Notes: generated from the letters alone by a model not told the origin. A stretch of 64,000 nucleotides of DNA from Acidobacteriaceae bacterium (GCA_003152695.1 PMAT01000093.1:1-64000); one strand, 5' to 3'. Counted from the first letter of the stretch, positions 8,085 to 15,426 are shown. Translations and numbers: made by a program.

Positions 8085-9887
8085 CTACCTGTACTTTTCC
8101 GCCAGGGCGCGCTCTTCCGGAGTCATCTGCTGCCAGAGCTGGTCACGGCGCTGCTGTGCCCATTCGCTGTTGGGATTGGCCGCCAATGCCGAACTGGCCC
8201 AGCGATAAGCTTCCACGCGGTTGCGGGGCACGCAAACTCCCGAGCCATACATGGAAGCCAGTTGGTTGCGGGCCACGGCGTTTTCTTTTTCGGCCGCGGT
8301 CTTCAACAGCACGATGGCCTGTTCGCAACTGCGCGGCACGCCTTCGCCCTTGACGTACATGGCGGCCAGCCGCACCGGCGCAGTGGGATTGCCTTTGGCG
8401 GTCGCCTTCCACAGCCAGGCCGCTTCCGCGGCCGAGTCGCTGGCATTGTCGGCCTTGGCCAGCTCCTCGGCGCCAGGAACCATTTTTCTAACGATTACTT
8501 CCTGGTCATCGTCTGCGGCTGGCGGTGACGGCTTCGGCTTGCCCGCCGTAGGTTTGGCCGCCGGGCCCGGCGGCGGGGACCCAGCCGCTTTCGATTTGTC
8601 CACAATGGCGGTTGCGGTGGTGGTTTTCGCTGGCGCCGCGTTCTGCTCAGCAGAAGTTGCGGAGGCATTCGGCGCCGGATTTTTCCCTAGCGCGGCAGCG
8701 GGCTGTCCGACGACCGGCTGACTTCCAGCAGACGCGGTCGTGTCCGGCGCGGAGTTGGCGGGTGGCGTGGTTGCAGGATTTGTGTTGTGCGCAGTAGCGG
8801 CGTCTTCCGCTGAGGGAGAAGTCGCCGTGTCGGCAGCGGAATTCTGGTTCTGCGGCTTGGGCGGCGACTCGACCTTCATCTCCGGCTTGGAAGCGGAATT
8901 CGCAGAAGTGGCAGGCAGCGCCGGTGCCGGGCTGGCAATCTCCGCCGCGACGCCGTGAACCAAGCTCCGCATCTTGGCCTTGATAATCTCCAGGCGACCG
9001 TTGGGAGCCATGCCCCGCATCTTCATCTTGACGACTTCGACGGGGCCGTTGCTCGCCTGGCCAACTTGCGCTTTCCACTCCAGCACTCCGAGCCAGCCGA
9101 ACACCACGACCACGGCGAGAGCCAACCCTATCCGCGCTATCCGCCATATCCGGCCCGCCAGCCCTTCGACCTCCAACTCGTCAAGCTCGTCGCCGCTCTC
9201 GGCCTCTACTGGCGGCGGATCGTTCAGTCCCAGGAACGATGGACCGGCGATCGAGGGCGTAGGGCGTGCTGGTTTAATTGGCGTGGACGGCTCGTTGAAA
9301 TCCAGAAAGCGCGGGCGGTCGCTGCGCTCTTCCAGCGGGCCATCGACTTCCAATCCCAGCCGCTCGCGCACATCGGCGGCGGAGGCAGCAGGCGGTGCCT
9401 CGCTTATAACCGTCGCTGTCTCTGTCTCAATGGGAGGAGCGGAAGCGCCATTCGATGGGGCGTTAGGTTCAGACCGGACTAGTTGGGGCCGCAATACCGA
9501 AGTTTCGCCGCGCATGGTGCTCTCTTCCGGATCGCTGGGCGGCACGTAGCGGAAACTCTGAACATACTCGTCCAACGGAATTTCCGGCACCAATTCGGAA
9601 TGTGGGGACGCTACCTCCGCAGCGGGAGTGTCGCGCTCCACATCTGGATCTTGGGAAAGCCGCGCCAGGTCGCCGGATGATGGCGGCTCGCTGGCAACGC
9701 CAGTGCGGGCCTGCGACACTGGGGCGCGGGGTTCGAGAGGCCCAGCGTTTTCCGCCAGTGGGCGTGTGAGGCTGGCCGTGCTCTGCGCACCGGGAGTGGT
9801 CAGCGGCCGGTGAGGCAGCGGAATGCCGCACATCCCGCAATAGCGGTTGCCAGCCTGGTTCTCATATCCACACGCGCTACACACCAC
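8085..9887 (-). CDS. Zinc-ribbon, single-TM protein with C-terminal Sel1 repeats
   Basis: The protein (about 600 residues) starts with a zinc ribbon (CSACGYENQAGNRYCGMCG, CxxC-12-CxxC). A long Pro/Ser/Glu-rich segment follows, then one membrane helix at about residue 255 (IGLALAVVVVFGWLGVLEW) and a low-complexity Ala/Pro/Thr linker. The C-terminus has Sel1/TPR-like repeats (VRLAAMYVKGEGVPRSCEQAIVLLKTAA and NQLASMYGSGVCVPRNRVEAYRWASSA). Three GTG codons in a row (9890, 9887, 9884) follow AGGAGG and any may start translation; I chose the middle one. Possibly a cell-envelope scaffold; function unknown. Confidence 0.82.
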   Translation of the reverse strand: MVCSACGYENQAGNRYCGMCGIPLPHRPLTTPGAQSTASLTRPLAENAGPLEPRAPVSQARTGVASEPPSSGDLARLSQDPDVERDTPAAEVASPHSELVPEIPLDEYVQSFRYVPPSDPEESTMRGETSVLRPQLVRSEPNAPSNGASAPPIETETATVISEAPPAASAADVRERLGLEVDGPLEERSDRPRFLDFNEPSTPIKPARPTPSIAGPSFLGLNDPPPVEAESGDELDELEVEGLAGRIWRIARIGLALAVVVVFGWLGVLEWKAQVGQASNGPVEVVKMKMRGMAPNGRLEIIKAKMRSLVHGVAAEIASPAPALPATSANSASKPEMKVESPPKPQNQNSAADTATSPSAEDAATAHNTNPATTPPANSAPDTTASAGSQPVVGQPAAALGKNPAPNASATSAEQNAAPAKTTTATAIVDKSKAAGSPPPGPAAKPTAGKPKPSPPAADDDQEVIVRKMVPGAEELAKADNASDSAAEAAWLWKATAKGNPTAPVRLAAMYVKGEGVPRSCEQAIVLLKTAAEKENAVARNQLASMYGSGVCVPRNRVEAYRWASSALAANPNSEWAQQRRDQLWQQMTPEERALAEKYR

Positions 9888-10337
9888 CACGCCTCCTGCC
9901 AGTCGAGAACATCCTAAATGATAAGGCCTTTCAAGGTCAGATGAGAACACGGGGCCGAAGGTGGCATGGCACATTGGGCCGACACGAACTCTACGAGCTT
10001 ATGCTGGCCAAGAGCACGTCGCCGGGACAGAATGCAATCGGCAATTTGTCCGGTTCCCTCTCTGCTATTGGCTTTTGCACTACTCGGGTATCGCGCGGGT
10101 CAACACAGAGTCTATGGTGAAACCGCTTCGCGGGCCCTACAATAGCTTGCATTACGGAGCTGTTGCCACTATGCTGCAAGGCGAACAATTGGCGAATGCG
10201 CGAGCGGTGCATTGCCAACCGTAGACCACCCGGGAGAACCTGCCATCAGCAGCCACACCAAAGCGGACCGGACGAAGCCAATGGCATCGCCGAGGCCGCA
10301 CTCGCAGCCCACCCCAGCCACCGCCCAGAGAGGACCT
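9888..10337. other. Divergent spacer, no gene seen
   Basis: This 450-base region lies between the minus-strand zinc-ribbon gene and the plus-strand HTH gene. Short frames here have no domain-like content. A possible -10 hexamer TACAAT lies at 10138-10143 with only a weak -35 (TGGTGA, 17 bp upstream), so promoter assignment is tentative. In-frame ATG and TTG codons upstream of 10338 lack an SD. Confidence 0.5.
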
Positions 10338-10580
10338 ATGTTAGCCGACGCGCGCGAAGTGATGAACATTCGGCAGGCATCGCACTACTTGGGAGTTTCC
10401 CCAGACACACTCTACAAGTACGTCTCCGAGGAAATGATTCCGGCGTTCAAGCTGGGCAACCGCTGGAAGTTCAAAAAGAGCGTCCTCGACAACTGGATGG
10501 AGAACCAAAGCTTCCACAGCGAGGCATTCCGCCCGCGCAAACTGGGCAAGCCCGCTCGCGCCTTGGCGGCCGCCGATTAG
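10338..10580 (+). CDS. Excisionase-type helix-turn-helix DNA-binding protein
   Basis: The 80-residue protein contains the excisionase/MerR-like winged HTH: NIRQASHYLGVSPDTLYKYVSEEMIPAFKLGNRWKFKKSVLDNWM. This has the usual order of recognition helix, Tyr/Lys-rich turn and the wing RWKF. AGAGAGG before the ATG at 10338 supports this start; the frame is open 42 codons further upstream. Such small proteins bind DNA as recombination directionality factors or as regulators; no integrase is in view. The last 18 codons (FRPRKLGKPARALAAAD) and the downstream flank are repeated at 11768-11837 and, for the flank only, at 12630-12681. Confidence 0.85.
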   Translation: MLADAREVMNIRQASHYLGVSPDTLYKYVSEEMIPAFKLGNRWKFKKSVLDNWMENQSFHSEAFRPRKLGKPARALAAAD

Positions 10581-10632
10581 ACTTCTCGATAGTCAATTGG
10601 CGTTTCCTTGGACTACTCTTCTGGCATGGGCG
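10524..10632 (+). repeat. Copy A: HTH gene 3' end plus downstream flank
   Basis: This is the fullest copy of a segment found three times. 10524-10595 matches 11768-11837 (gene 3' end), and 10581-10632 matches 12630-12681 (flank, about 45 of 52 bases identical). It ends in GGCATGGGCG, which aligns with the start codon region of the membrane-protein gene at 12675. This suggests that the HTH gene and the 12675 gene were once adjacent. Confidence 0.8.
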
Positions 10633-10633
10633 T

Positions 10634-10811
10634 GTGGCCCAGCCAAGCAGGCGGGTGACACTACTCCGACGAGGGTGCCCCGCCCAAGCCGGTTTTGCTT
10701 GGGCGGGGATTTTATCTTGAGTGGAGAGAGACTTGGAATTCTGTATCACGCCATGTGTTCGCGTGCCGACGAAAGTCAACACACCTACCCAAGCAAAAGA
10801 AGCTTGGGTGG
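10634..10811. repeat. Direct repeat R1, 178 bp, with two hairpins
   Basis: R1 aligns with R2 (11584-11761) at a constant offset of 950 bases with no gap and roughly 85-90 percent identity by eye. It holds a perfect 11-bp hairpin, CCCCGCCCAAG (10678-10688) with CTTGGGCGGGG (10698-10708), followed by ATTTTATCTT. A second hairpin is ACCCAAGC (10787-10794) with GCTTGGGT (10802-10809). It is non-coding. Confidence 0.85.
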
Positions 10812-10915
10812 GGTACCCGGCATGCCCTCGAATTCGTCATTAACGGGCTCGGCCTCGACCGTATTGGCACAGTTCCTCACATGCCCTTGTAGCTTTGTTG
10901 AAGGTATAGCTAACT

Positions 10916-11578
10916 ATGCGGAACAAAGGCACCATTATCGGCATCTGTGGGCTGTTCTCTGCTGTCGCAGGAGGATGCTGCTGGTGGGTCTCAGCTCTTT
11001 CCCCAGCGATCTTGTGGGTCACCTACCTTGTGCTCCAGTTGCTAGCCTTGTTGCTCATGATAGGTGCTGGGATCATTAGCTCGCGATGGTGGCTGGCCGT
11101 GGTAGTTCTTCCTTTGTATTTCCTATGGCTTTCCATTCCGCTGTATGAAAGAAAGACAGAAATCACCTTGAAAGGCGACACACGCCAAGGAATCGTATTC
11201 AAGTTGTCGGGTACCTTTACGGTGCCGTCTCTCTATATCGACAGATACTCTGCAGATCTTCAAGGGCCAGATGATCGGCGGTATCAGATCTGGCAAATTC
11301 AAGCGGCGGATCGAAGGAGCGGTGGTGAATTGGCATCAGTGCTCGGCTCCGTCAAGTATGGCATTGTGCCGAGCGGCTATATCCAGGTCTTTCCTCCAGA
11401 TGGGTTATCCCCGGCACCGTTGGAATCTGGCAAGATTTACCATGTAAGCGATGGCGGCTCGTTCCGGAGGTACTTCGAGATTGTGGATAACGAGGCGCGT
11501 TGGGTGAAGAATCCTCCTGAAGAGCCGTGTTTCACACGTCGACAGGATCGGTGGGTGCGGATTGGTTGTTCCCCATGA
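10916..11578 (+). CDS. Membrane protein of unknown function inside the repeat pair
   Basis: The 220-residue protein has three N-terminal membrane helices (about residues 5-28, 33-54, 58-75; WWLAVVVLPLYFLWLSIPLY is the third). A soluble, beta-rich domain of about 140 residues follows, with single Cys residues near the C-terminus. No family was recognised. GAAGG lies 11 bases before the ATG. The gene sits exactly between the 178-bp repeats R1 and R2, so the unit could have been duplicated or inserted as a block. Base composition is somewhat lower in GC than the neighbours, by inspection. Confidence 0.7.
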   Translation: MRNKGTIIGICGLFSAVAGGCCWWVSALSPAILWVTYLVLQLLALLLMIGAGIISSRWWLAVVVLPLYFLWLSIPLYERKTEITLKGDTRQGIVFKLSGTFTVPSLYIDRYSADLQGPDDRRYQIWQIQAADRRSGGELASVLGSVKYGIVPSGYIQVFPPDGLSPAPLESGKIYHVSDGGSFRRYFEIVDNEARWVKNPPEEPCFTRRQDRWVRIGCSP

Positions 11579-11583
11579 GACCG

Positions 11584-11761
11584 GTGGCCCAGCCAAGCAG
11601 GCGGGTGACACTCCTCAGATGACGGTGCCCCGTCCAAGCCGGTTTTGCTTGGGCGGGGATTTTATCTTGGGCGGAGAGAGACTTGGAATTCTGTATCATG
11701 CGGCATGTTCGCGTGCCGACGAAAGTCGGCACACCCACTCAAGCAAAAGAAGCTTGGGTGG
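11584..11761. repeat. Direct repeat R2, 178 bp
   Basis: Second copy of R1 in the same orientation. The main hairpin has one changed base in its left arm (CCCCGTCCAAG), which still allows G-U pairing. The second hairpin left arm reads ACTCAAGC, one mismatch. It runs directly into the truncated copy B of the HTH gene 3' end. Confidence 0.85.
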
Positions 11762-11767
11762 CGCACC

Positions 11768-11837
11768 CGCGTTCCGCCCACGCAAACTGGGCAAGCCCGC
11801 TCGGGCCCTGGCGGCCGCCGATTAGACTCGGGATAGT
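11768..11837 (+). pseudogene. Copy B: orphan 3' end of the HTH gene
   Basis: Bases 11768-11825 encode FRPRKLGKPARALAAAD in frame with a TAG stop, as at the end of the HTH gene at 10338-10580, with about five silent or near-silent changes in 58 bases. The flank GACTCGGGATAGT follows and then the similarity stops. No upstream part of the gene is present, so this is a fragment, not an expressed gene. Confidence 0.8.
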
Positions 11838-11859
11838 GGTCAAGGACAGGTGATTGTTC

Positions 11860-12585
11860 ATGGGCTTCGCCAATTGCTACCAAAACGCCACCCGCGCAGA
11901 AGCCTACGCGAAGCTCGAATTTTCCAACACCTACCATCTCGCGTTTCGCGACTTGCCGGAGATCCTTCGTGCTCACGTGAAGGGGACCGCGGCACTCGAT
12001 TTCGGTTGTGGGGCGGGCCGCTCGACCCGCTTCCTGCGTCGGCTCGGGTTTGAGACGGTTGGTGTGGACATATCGCCCGAGATGGTTTCGAAGGCGTACG
12101 AGATCGATCCGCAGGGCGACTACCGCGTTATCCCCGGCGACGACATGAGCGGTTTGCCGCGCCAAAGTTTTTCTCTTATTCAATCGGCATTCACGTTCGA
12201 CAACATTCCCGGCACGGACGCGAAGGTGCGTCTGTTTCGCGACCTGCGCGCTCTGCTTAAACCCAACGGTATCGTCGTGAACATAGTTTCCGCGCCGGAG
12301 ATTTACTGCAACGAGTGGGCCTCGTTCTCGACGAAAAACTTCCCCGAAAACCGCAACGCCAAACCAGGCGATCCCGTGAAAATCATTACGACGGATTTCG
12401 AGGATCGGTCGCCTGCGGTGGACATTCTTTGGCCCCACGAGTCTTACCTCGAAGTCTATTGCCGCGCTGGGCTTGAAATAGCGGAAATGCGCAAGCCCTT
12501 GGCGAACGGTGACGAGCCCTACCGCTGGGTGAGCGAGACGCGCATCGCGCCCTGGGTCATTTACGCTTTGCGGCGTTCAAATTGA
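11860..12585 (+). CDS. Class I SAM-dependent methyltransferase
   Basis: About 241 residues with a Rossmann-type methyltransferase core. Motif I is ALDFGCGAGRSTRFL, the acidic motif II is VGVDISPEM, then come GDDMSGLP and a post-motif LRALLKPNGIVVNIVS. The substrate is not evident; the family covers small-molecule and protein methyl transfer. A TTG six bases earlier (11854) is closer to AAGGA and could be the start instead of ATG 11860. It lies between copies B and C of the repeated flank, in the same orientation as the other cassette gene, with no repeats of its own. Confidence 0.88.
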   Translation: MGFANCYQNATRAEAYAKLEFSNTYHLAFRDLPEILRAHVKGTAALDFGCGAGRSTRFLRRLGFETVGVDISPEMVSKAYEIDPQGDYRVIPGDDMSGLPRQSFSLIQSAFTFDNIPGTDAKVRLFRDLRALLKPNGIVVNIVSAPEIYCNEWASFSTKNFPENRNAKPGDPVKIITTDFEDRSPAVDILWPHESYLEVYCRAGLEIAEMRKPLANGDEPYRWVSETRIAPWVIYALRRSN

Positions 12586-12629
12586 AGGGACCGCCCGAAT
12601 CCGGCGTATCACCGGGCTATTATCGCGCA

Positions 12630-12681
12630 ACTTCGGGATAGTCAATTGCCGCTTCCGTGGACTACTCTTCTGCCATGGCCG
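12630..12681 (+). repeat. Copy C: flank repeated upstream of the 12675 gene
   Basis: About 45 of 52 bases match 10581-10632, including GGGATAGTCAATTG and TGGACTACTCTTCTG. In this copy the sequence continues smoothly into a membrane-protein gene, which suggests it is the original right-hand border. Confidence 0.75.
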
Positions 12682-13190
12682 AGAGCGTGATCGACAGCCA
12701 ACGTGAGAGTCCCGAGACTCCCAAACGGCGCGCCCTGCACACGCTGCTGAAAGGTCTGGCGTTTGTTCCGAACCTGGTATTCGCGGCCCTCGCGGGCTCG
12801 CTGTTGGCCGCTCCCATCAGCCTGCTGCTGTTCCGTATCTTTCCATCTGTCGTTGCCGCCTGTATCCAGGATGTGACGACGCTACTGCCGGCAGTCGGCT
12901 TGGGATACCTGGTGGCGCGCAAGTTCCATCATTCCGTCGCCCGCTGGATTTGGCTTCCGGCAATTGCGCTGTGGCTGCTGGTCGTGCTGCCCGACGTGGC
13001 CAGCTATACCGGCCAGACCTGCGGCCTGTCGCGATCGCAGTACTTCCTGCACGAATTCGCTTTCGACATCCGCACCAATTGCGATGAAGGATTGGCTTGG
13101 CCCTTGTACACCCTGCCAACGCTGTGTTGCATCGGGTATTCGCTGGGCGCGAAGTTAGCGGCGCGCCGCCACCCGCCCAACCCCGAATAG
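12675..13190 (+). CDS. Membrane protein of unknown function
   Basis: The 171-residue protein has about three to four membrane helices: residues about 30-62, 66-82, 91-110 and a C-terminal one around PLYTLPTLCCIGYSLGAKL. A Cys pair sits in a loop (TCGLSRSQ and NCDEGLAW) and could form a disulfide. No family was recognised. The ATG at 12675 has no clear SD; a GTG at 12657 in frame is an alternative. Its upstream sequence is the third copy of the flank found after the HTH gene. Confidence 0.65.
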   Translation: MAESVIDSQRESPETPKRRALHTLLKGLAFVPNLVFAALAGSLLAAPISLLLFRIFPSVVAACIQDVTTLLPAVGLGYLVARKFHHSVARWIWLPAIALWLLVVLPDVASYTGQTCGLSRSQYFLHEFAFDIRTNCDEGLAWPLYTLPTLCCIGYSLGAKLAARRHPPNPE

Positions 13191-13310
13191 CACTAAAGCG
13201 CCAGCGCCCCGTGGGCTCTCTCCAGAAGAAGGAGGGAACCTCCCTGGGTGTGCTATGCCTAGCTACAGCGACAATGCCCCACATTACGGTTCAGTGACTG
13301 TAGGGTGTTT

Positions 13311-13399
13311 CCCAAAACAGCGCAAGAATCTGCACTTTAGGTCAACTTCCTCTGCTAAGTTTATGAATCTATTATGAGAATAATGGAATTAAAATTGCC
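13311..13399 (+). promoter_or_regulatory. Sigma-54 type promoter with upstream dyad box, PEP-CTERM gene 1
   Basis: The -24/-12 element TGGAATTAAAATTGC lies at 13384-13398, with GG and GC exactly 10 bases apart. The upstream box CGCAAGAATCTGCAC is at 13321-13335, preceded by CCCA at 13311. The distance from box start to the TGG is 63 bases. The expected transcript start is near 13410, about 50 bases before the ATG, which has SD GGAGG. The same pair of elements precedes the other two PEP-CTERM genes of the window. Confidence 0.72.
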
Positions 13400-13460
13400 T
13401 ATAGAACCATGAGTTCGTTGCGCAGTTAGGGAATTCCCAGATTGCATCCCCGGAGGAAAC

Positions 13461-14054
13461 ATGCGACAAAAAGCTTTGCTGGCCGTGACCGCTCTTGTAG
13501 CAGTTCTGCTCGTAGCAGCGCCGACGGCATTTGCAGCCAATCTTGTCAACAACGGCAGCTTTGAAACCGGCGATTTCACTAGCTGGACCACAGGCGGCAA
13601 TTTCGAAGACACCGAAGTGGTGAGTGGCCCGTTCTACGTCTATACCGCCGCCCAAGACGGCACTTTTTACGCCGTTCTGGGTCCGGTAGGCAGCGATGGA
13701 ACCCTCAGCCAGTCCTTCAGCGATGTCGCTGGTCACCCCTACACCTTTAGCTTCTGGATGGCCTCCATTGGGGACAACCCCAGTGACTTCAGCGCTTCCT
13801 GGGATGGCACTCAAGTATTCGGCGAGACCAACCCTACTACAAACGGCGCTTGGACGCTGTTCTCGTTCCAAGAGACGGGAACCGGCAGCGACACCATCTC
13901 CTTTGCGTTCCGAGATGATCCGGCGTACATCGCGCTCGACAACGTTTCGGTTACGCCGAGCCAGGTAGTCCCGGAGCCGAGCAGTCTGTTGCTGCTGGGT
14001 AGCGGTTTACTGACCGTCGGTGGAGTGATTCGCCGGAAGTTGACGAATCGTTAG
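13461..14054 (+). CDS. PEP-CTERM sorted surface protein, paralogue 1
   Basis: The 197-residue protein has a Sec signal peptide (MRQKALLAVTALVAVLLVAAPTAFA). A beta-sandwich domain of about 140 residues follows, beginning NLVNNGSFETGDFTSWT (carbohydrate-binding-like fold seen in many exported proteins). It ends with a complete PEP-CTERM signal: VPEPSSLLLLGSGLL, hydrophobic stretch, then RRKL. PEP-CTERM tails are cut by an exosortase and go with exopolysaccharide or biofilm matrix; no exosortase is in the window. SD GGAGG lies six bases upstream. It is a close tandem paralogue of 14402-14989. Confidence 0.95.
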   Translation: MRQKALLAVTALVAVLLVAAPTAFAANLVNNGSFETGDFTSWTTGGNFEDTEVVSGPFYVYTAAQDGTFYAVLGPVGSDGTLSQSFSDVAGHPYTFSFWMASIGDNPSDFSASWDGTQVFGETNPTTNGAWTLFSFQETGTGSDTISFAFRDDPAYIALDNVSVTPSQVVPEPSSLLLLGSGLLTVGGVIRRKLTNR

Positions 14055-14401
14055 ACACGGAGGAACGGATCGCGCGAGACTTCGGCCCGAAGCCGTCTTG
14101 CGCTCCTTGGGCTTCTGAGTTGCCTCTGGGGATGGTGCAAGTGCTTGCCCGGTTGCGGGAAGCGCGGGTGCCATCCCACTTACCTTTGCAGAAGCCGCCG
14201 CTCAAGACCGTGAACCTAGCCCCGGTTTGAGTGGCGTTGGCCAGCCTGTTTCCCACAATAGCGCAAGAGTGTGCAACTCTGCGTTCTTTGCCCACGCCAA
14301 GTTGATGAATCTATTGTGCGGAGAATGGAAGTCAAATTGCCAATAGAAGGGTGAAGTTGGTTACGCAGTAGGGGATTCCAAGATCCCGCCCCGGAGGAAA
14401 C
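14055..14401. other. Spacer between the two PEP-CTERM paralogues
   Basis: 347 bases with no gene. Its first 35 bases resemble the sequence after the second paralogue, and its last 160 bases (from about 14245) resemble the upstream region of the first. The duplication unit therefore includes the promoter region and a little of the 3' flank. No clear terminator follows paralogue 1. Confidence 0.7.
14252..14341 (+). promoter_or_regulatory. Sigma-54 type promoter with upstream dyad box, PEP-CTERM gene 2
   Basis: The -24/-12 element TGGAAGTCAAATTGC is at 14326-14340 (GG-N10-GC). The upstream box CGCAAGAGTGTGCAA is at 14262-14276, with CCCA at 14252. Box to TGG is 64 bases. Both blocks are kept from the duplicated copy at 13.3 kb while the bases between them have diverged strongly. 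Confidence 0.72.
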
Positions 14402-14989
14402 ATGCGACAAAAAGCCTTGCTGGTCGTGATTGCTCTTGTAGCGGTTCTACTCATAGGAGCACCGACGGCCTTTGCTACCAACCTTGTCACCAACGGCAGC
14501 TTTGAAACCGGCGATTTTACTGGCTGGACTGTAAACGCCGGTCTCTTGGACGTGGAGACTGGTCCCTTTTATGTCTATTCTGGCGCGCAAGACGGCGCTT
14601 TCTACAGCATCATGGGTGACGTCGGCAGCGATGGAACCCTCAGCCAGACCTTCAGCGACACCGCTGGCCAGCACTACACGTTTAGCTTCTGGTTTGCCTC
14701 AGTTGGGGACAACCCCAGTGATTTCAGTGCTCATTGGGATGGCACCACATTGCTCAGCCTGACCGACCCCAATACCGGATCCAATTGGAGCGAGTTCTCG
14801 TTTGACGTGGTCGGCACCGGATCCGACACGATTTCGTTTGCCGAGCGAGATGACCCGGCGTACATGGCCCTCGACAACATTTCAGTTTCGCCGGGCCCGG
14901 TAGTCCCGGAGCCGAGCAGTCTGTTGCTGCTGGGCAGCGGCTTGCTGACCATCGGTGGAGTGATTCGCAGGAAGTTGACGAATCGTTAG
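14402..14989 (+). CDS. PEP-CTERM sorted surface protein, paralogue 2
   Basis: The 195-residue protein has the same layout as its neighbour: signal peptide (MRQKALLVVIALVAVLLIGAPTAFA), NLVTNGSFETGDFTGWT at the start of the mature domain, VPEPSSLLLLGSGLL and a basic end. The first 30 and last 45 residues are almost identical to paralogue 1, and the middle has diverged (for example LLDVETGPFYVYSGAQDG against FEDTEVVSGPFYVYTAAQDG). It is thus a recent tandem duplication under selection or drift for different binding surfaces. SD GGAGG. A strong terminator follows. Confidence 0.95.
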   Translation: MRQKALLVVIALVAVLLIGAPTAFATNLVTNGSFETGDFTGWTVNAGLLDVETGPFYVYSGAQDGAFYSIMGDVGSDGTLSQTFSDTAGQHYTFSFWFASVGDNPSDFSAHWDGTTLLSLTDPNTGSNWSEFSFDVVGTGSDTISFAERDDPAYMALDNISVSPGPVVPEPSSLLLLGSGLLTIGGVIRRKLTNR

Positions 14990-15049
14990 ACACAGAGGAC
15001 GGATCGCGCCCGACGTCGACGCGAAAGCATCCTCCTGTGATTTGTTTCT

Positions 15050-15081
15050 GAGGCACCCGGTCAAGGGTGCCTCAACTTTTT
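15050..15081 (+). terminator. Intrinsic terminator after the PEP-CTERM pair
   Basis: A perfect 9-bp stem GAGGCACCC (15050-15058) with GGGTGCCTC (15065-15073) and a six-base loop is followed by AAC and TTTTT. Confidence 0.92.
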
Positions 15082-15225
15082 CTGCCGCACCCCCCTGCTG
15101 AATTGCCGGTATGGCTCCGGAGCGGAAGCGGGTTTTTCGATCGGCCACGTAACCTCTCCGGCGTCCCAGCGCACAGAGCCGAAATGTCCGGCGACTCGCG
15201 CTGCCAATTGCCACTACAATGAGTC

Positions 15226-15426
15226 ATGCACAACTATCGTCTGGTGAGAGATCGCTCGGCTGTACAGGTCTTTGTCGATGGAATACCCAAAGTGACGGTG
15301 GACGCCAATCAAAGAAATGAATTGCGCAACTACATGGTTTCAGCCGGCCTCACCCCCGACGAGGTCAACCACAAGGTCCACGAACTCTACCTAACCAACA
15401 CCACGGAATTCACCACCGGGCGTTGA
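15226..15426 (+). CDS. Small cytoplasmic protein, unknown
   Basis: The 66-residue protein (MHNYRLVRDRSAVQVFVDG, then LTPDEVNHKVHELYLTN) has no signal or membrane segment, a sensible amino-acid mix and a helix-like C-terminal half. I do not recognise it. A -10-like TACAAT lies at 15215-15220, six bases before the ATG with no SD, so the mRNA may be leaderless. It is isolated between a terminator and a convergent gene. A real gene is likely but not certain. Confidence 0.6.
   Translation: MHNYRLVRDRSAVQVFVDGIPKVTVDANQRNELRNYMVSAGLTPDEVNHKVHELYLTNTTEFTTGR

Noticed and set aside
11562-11825. An 87-codon open frame ending in the HTH-gene C-terminus
   Set aside because: It reads through the non-coding repeat R2 into copy B. 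Only the last 18 codons resemble a protein, so it is a fragment.
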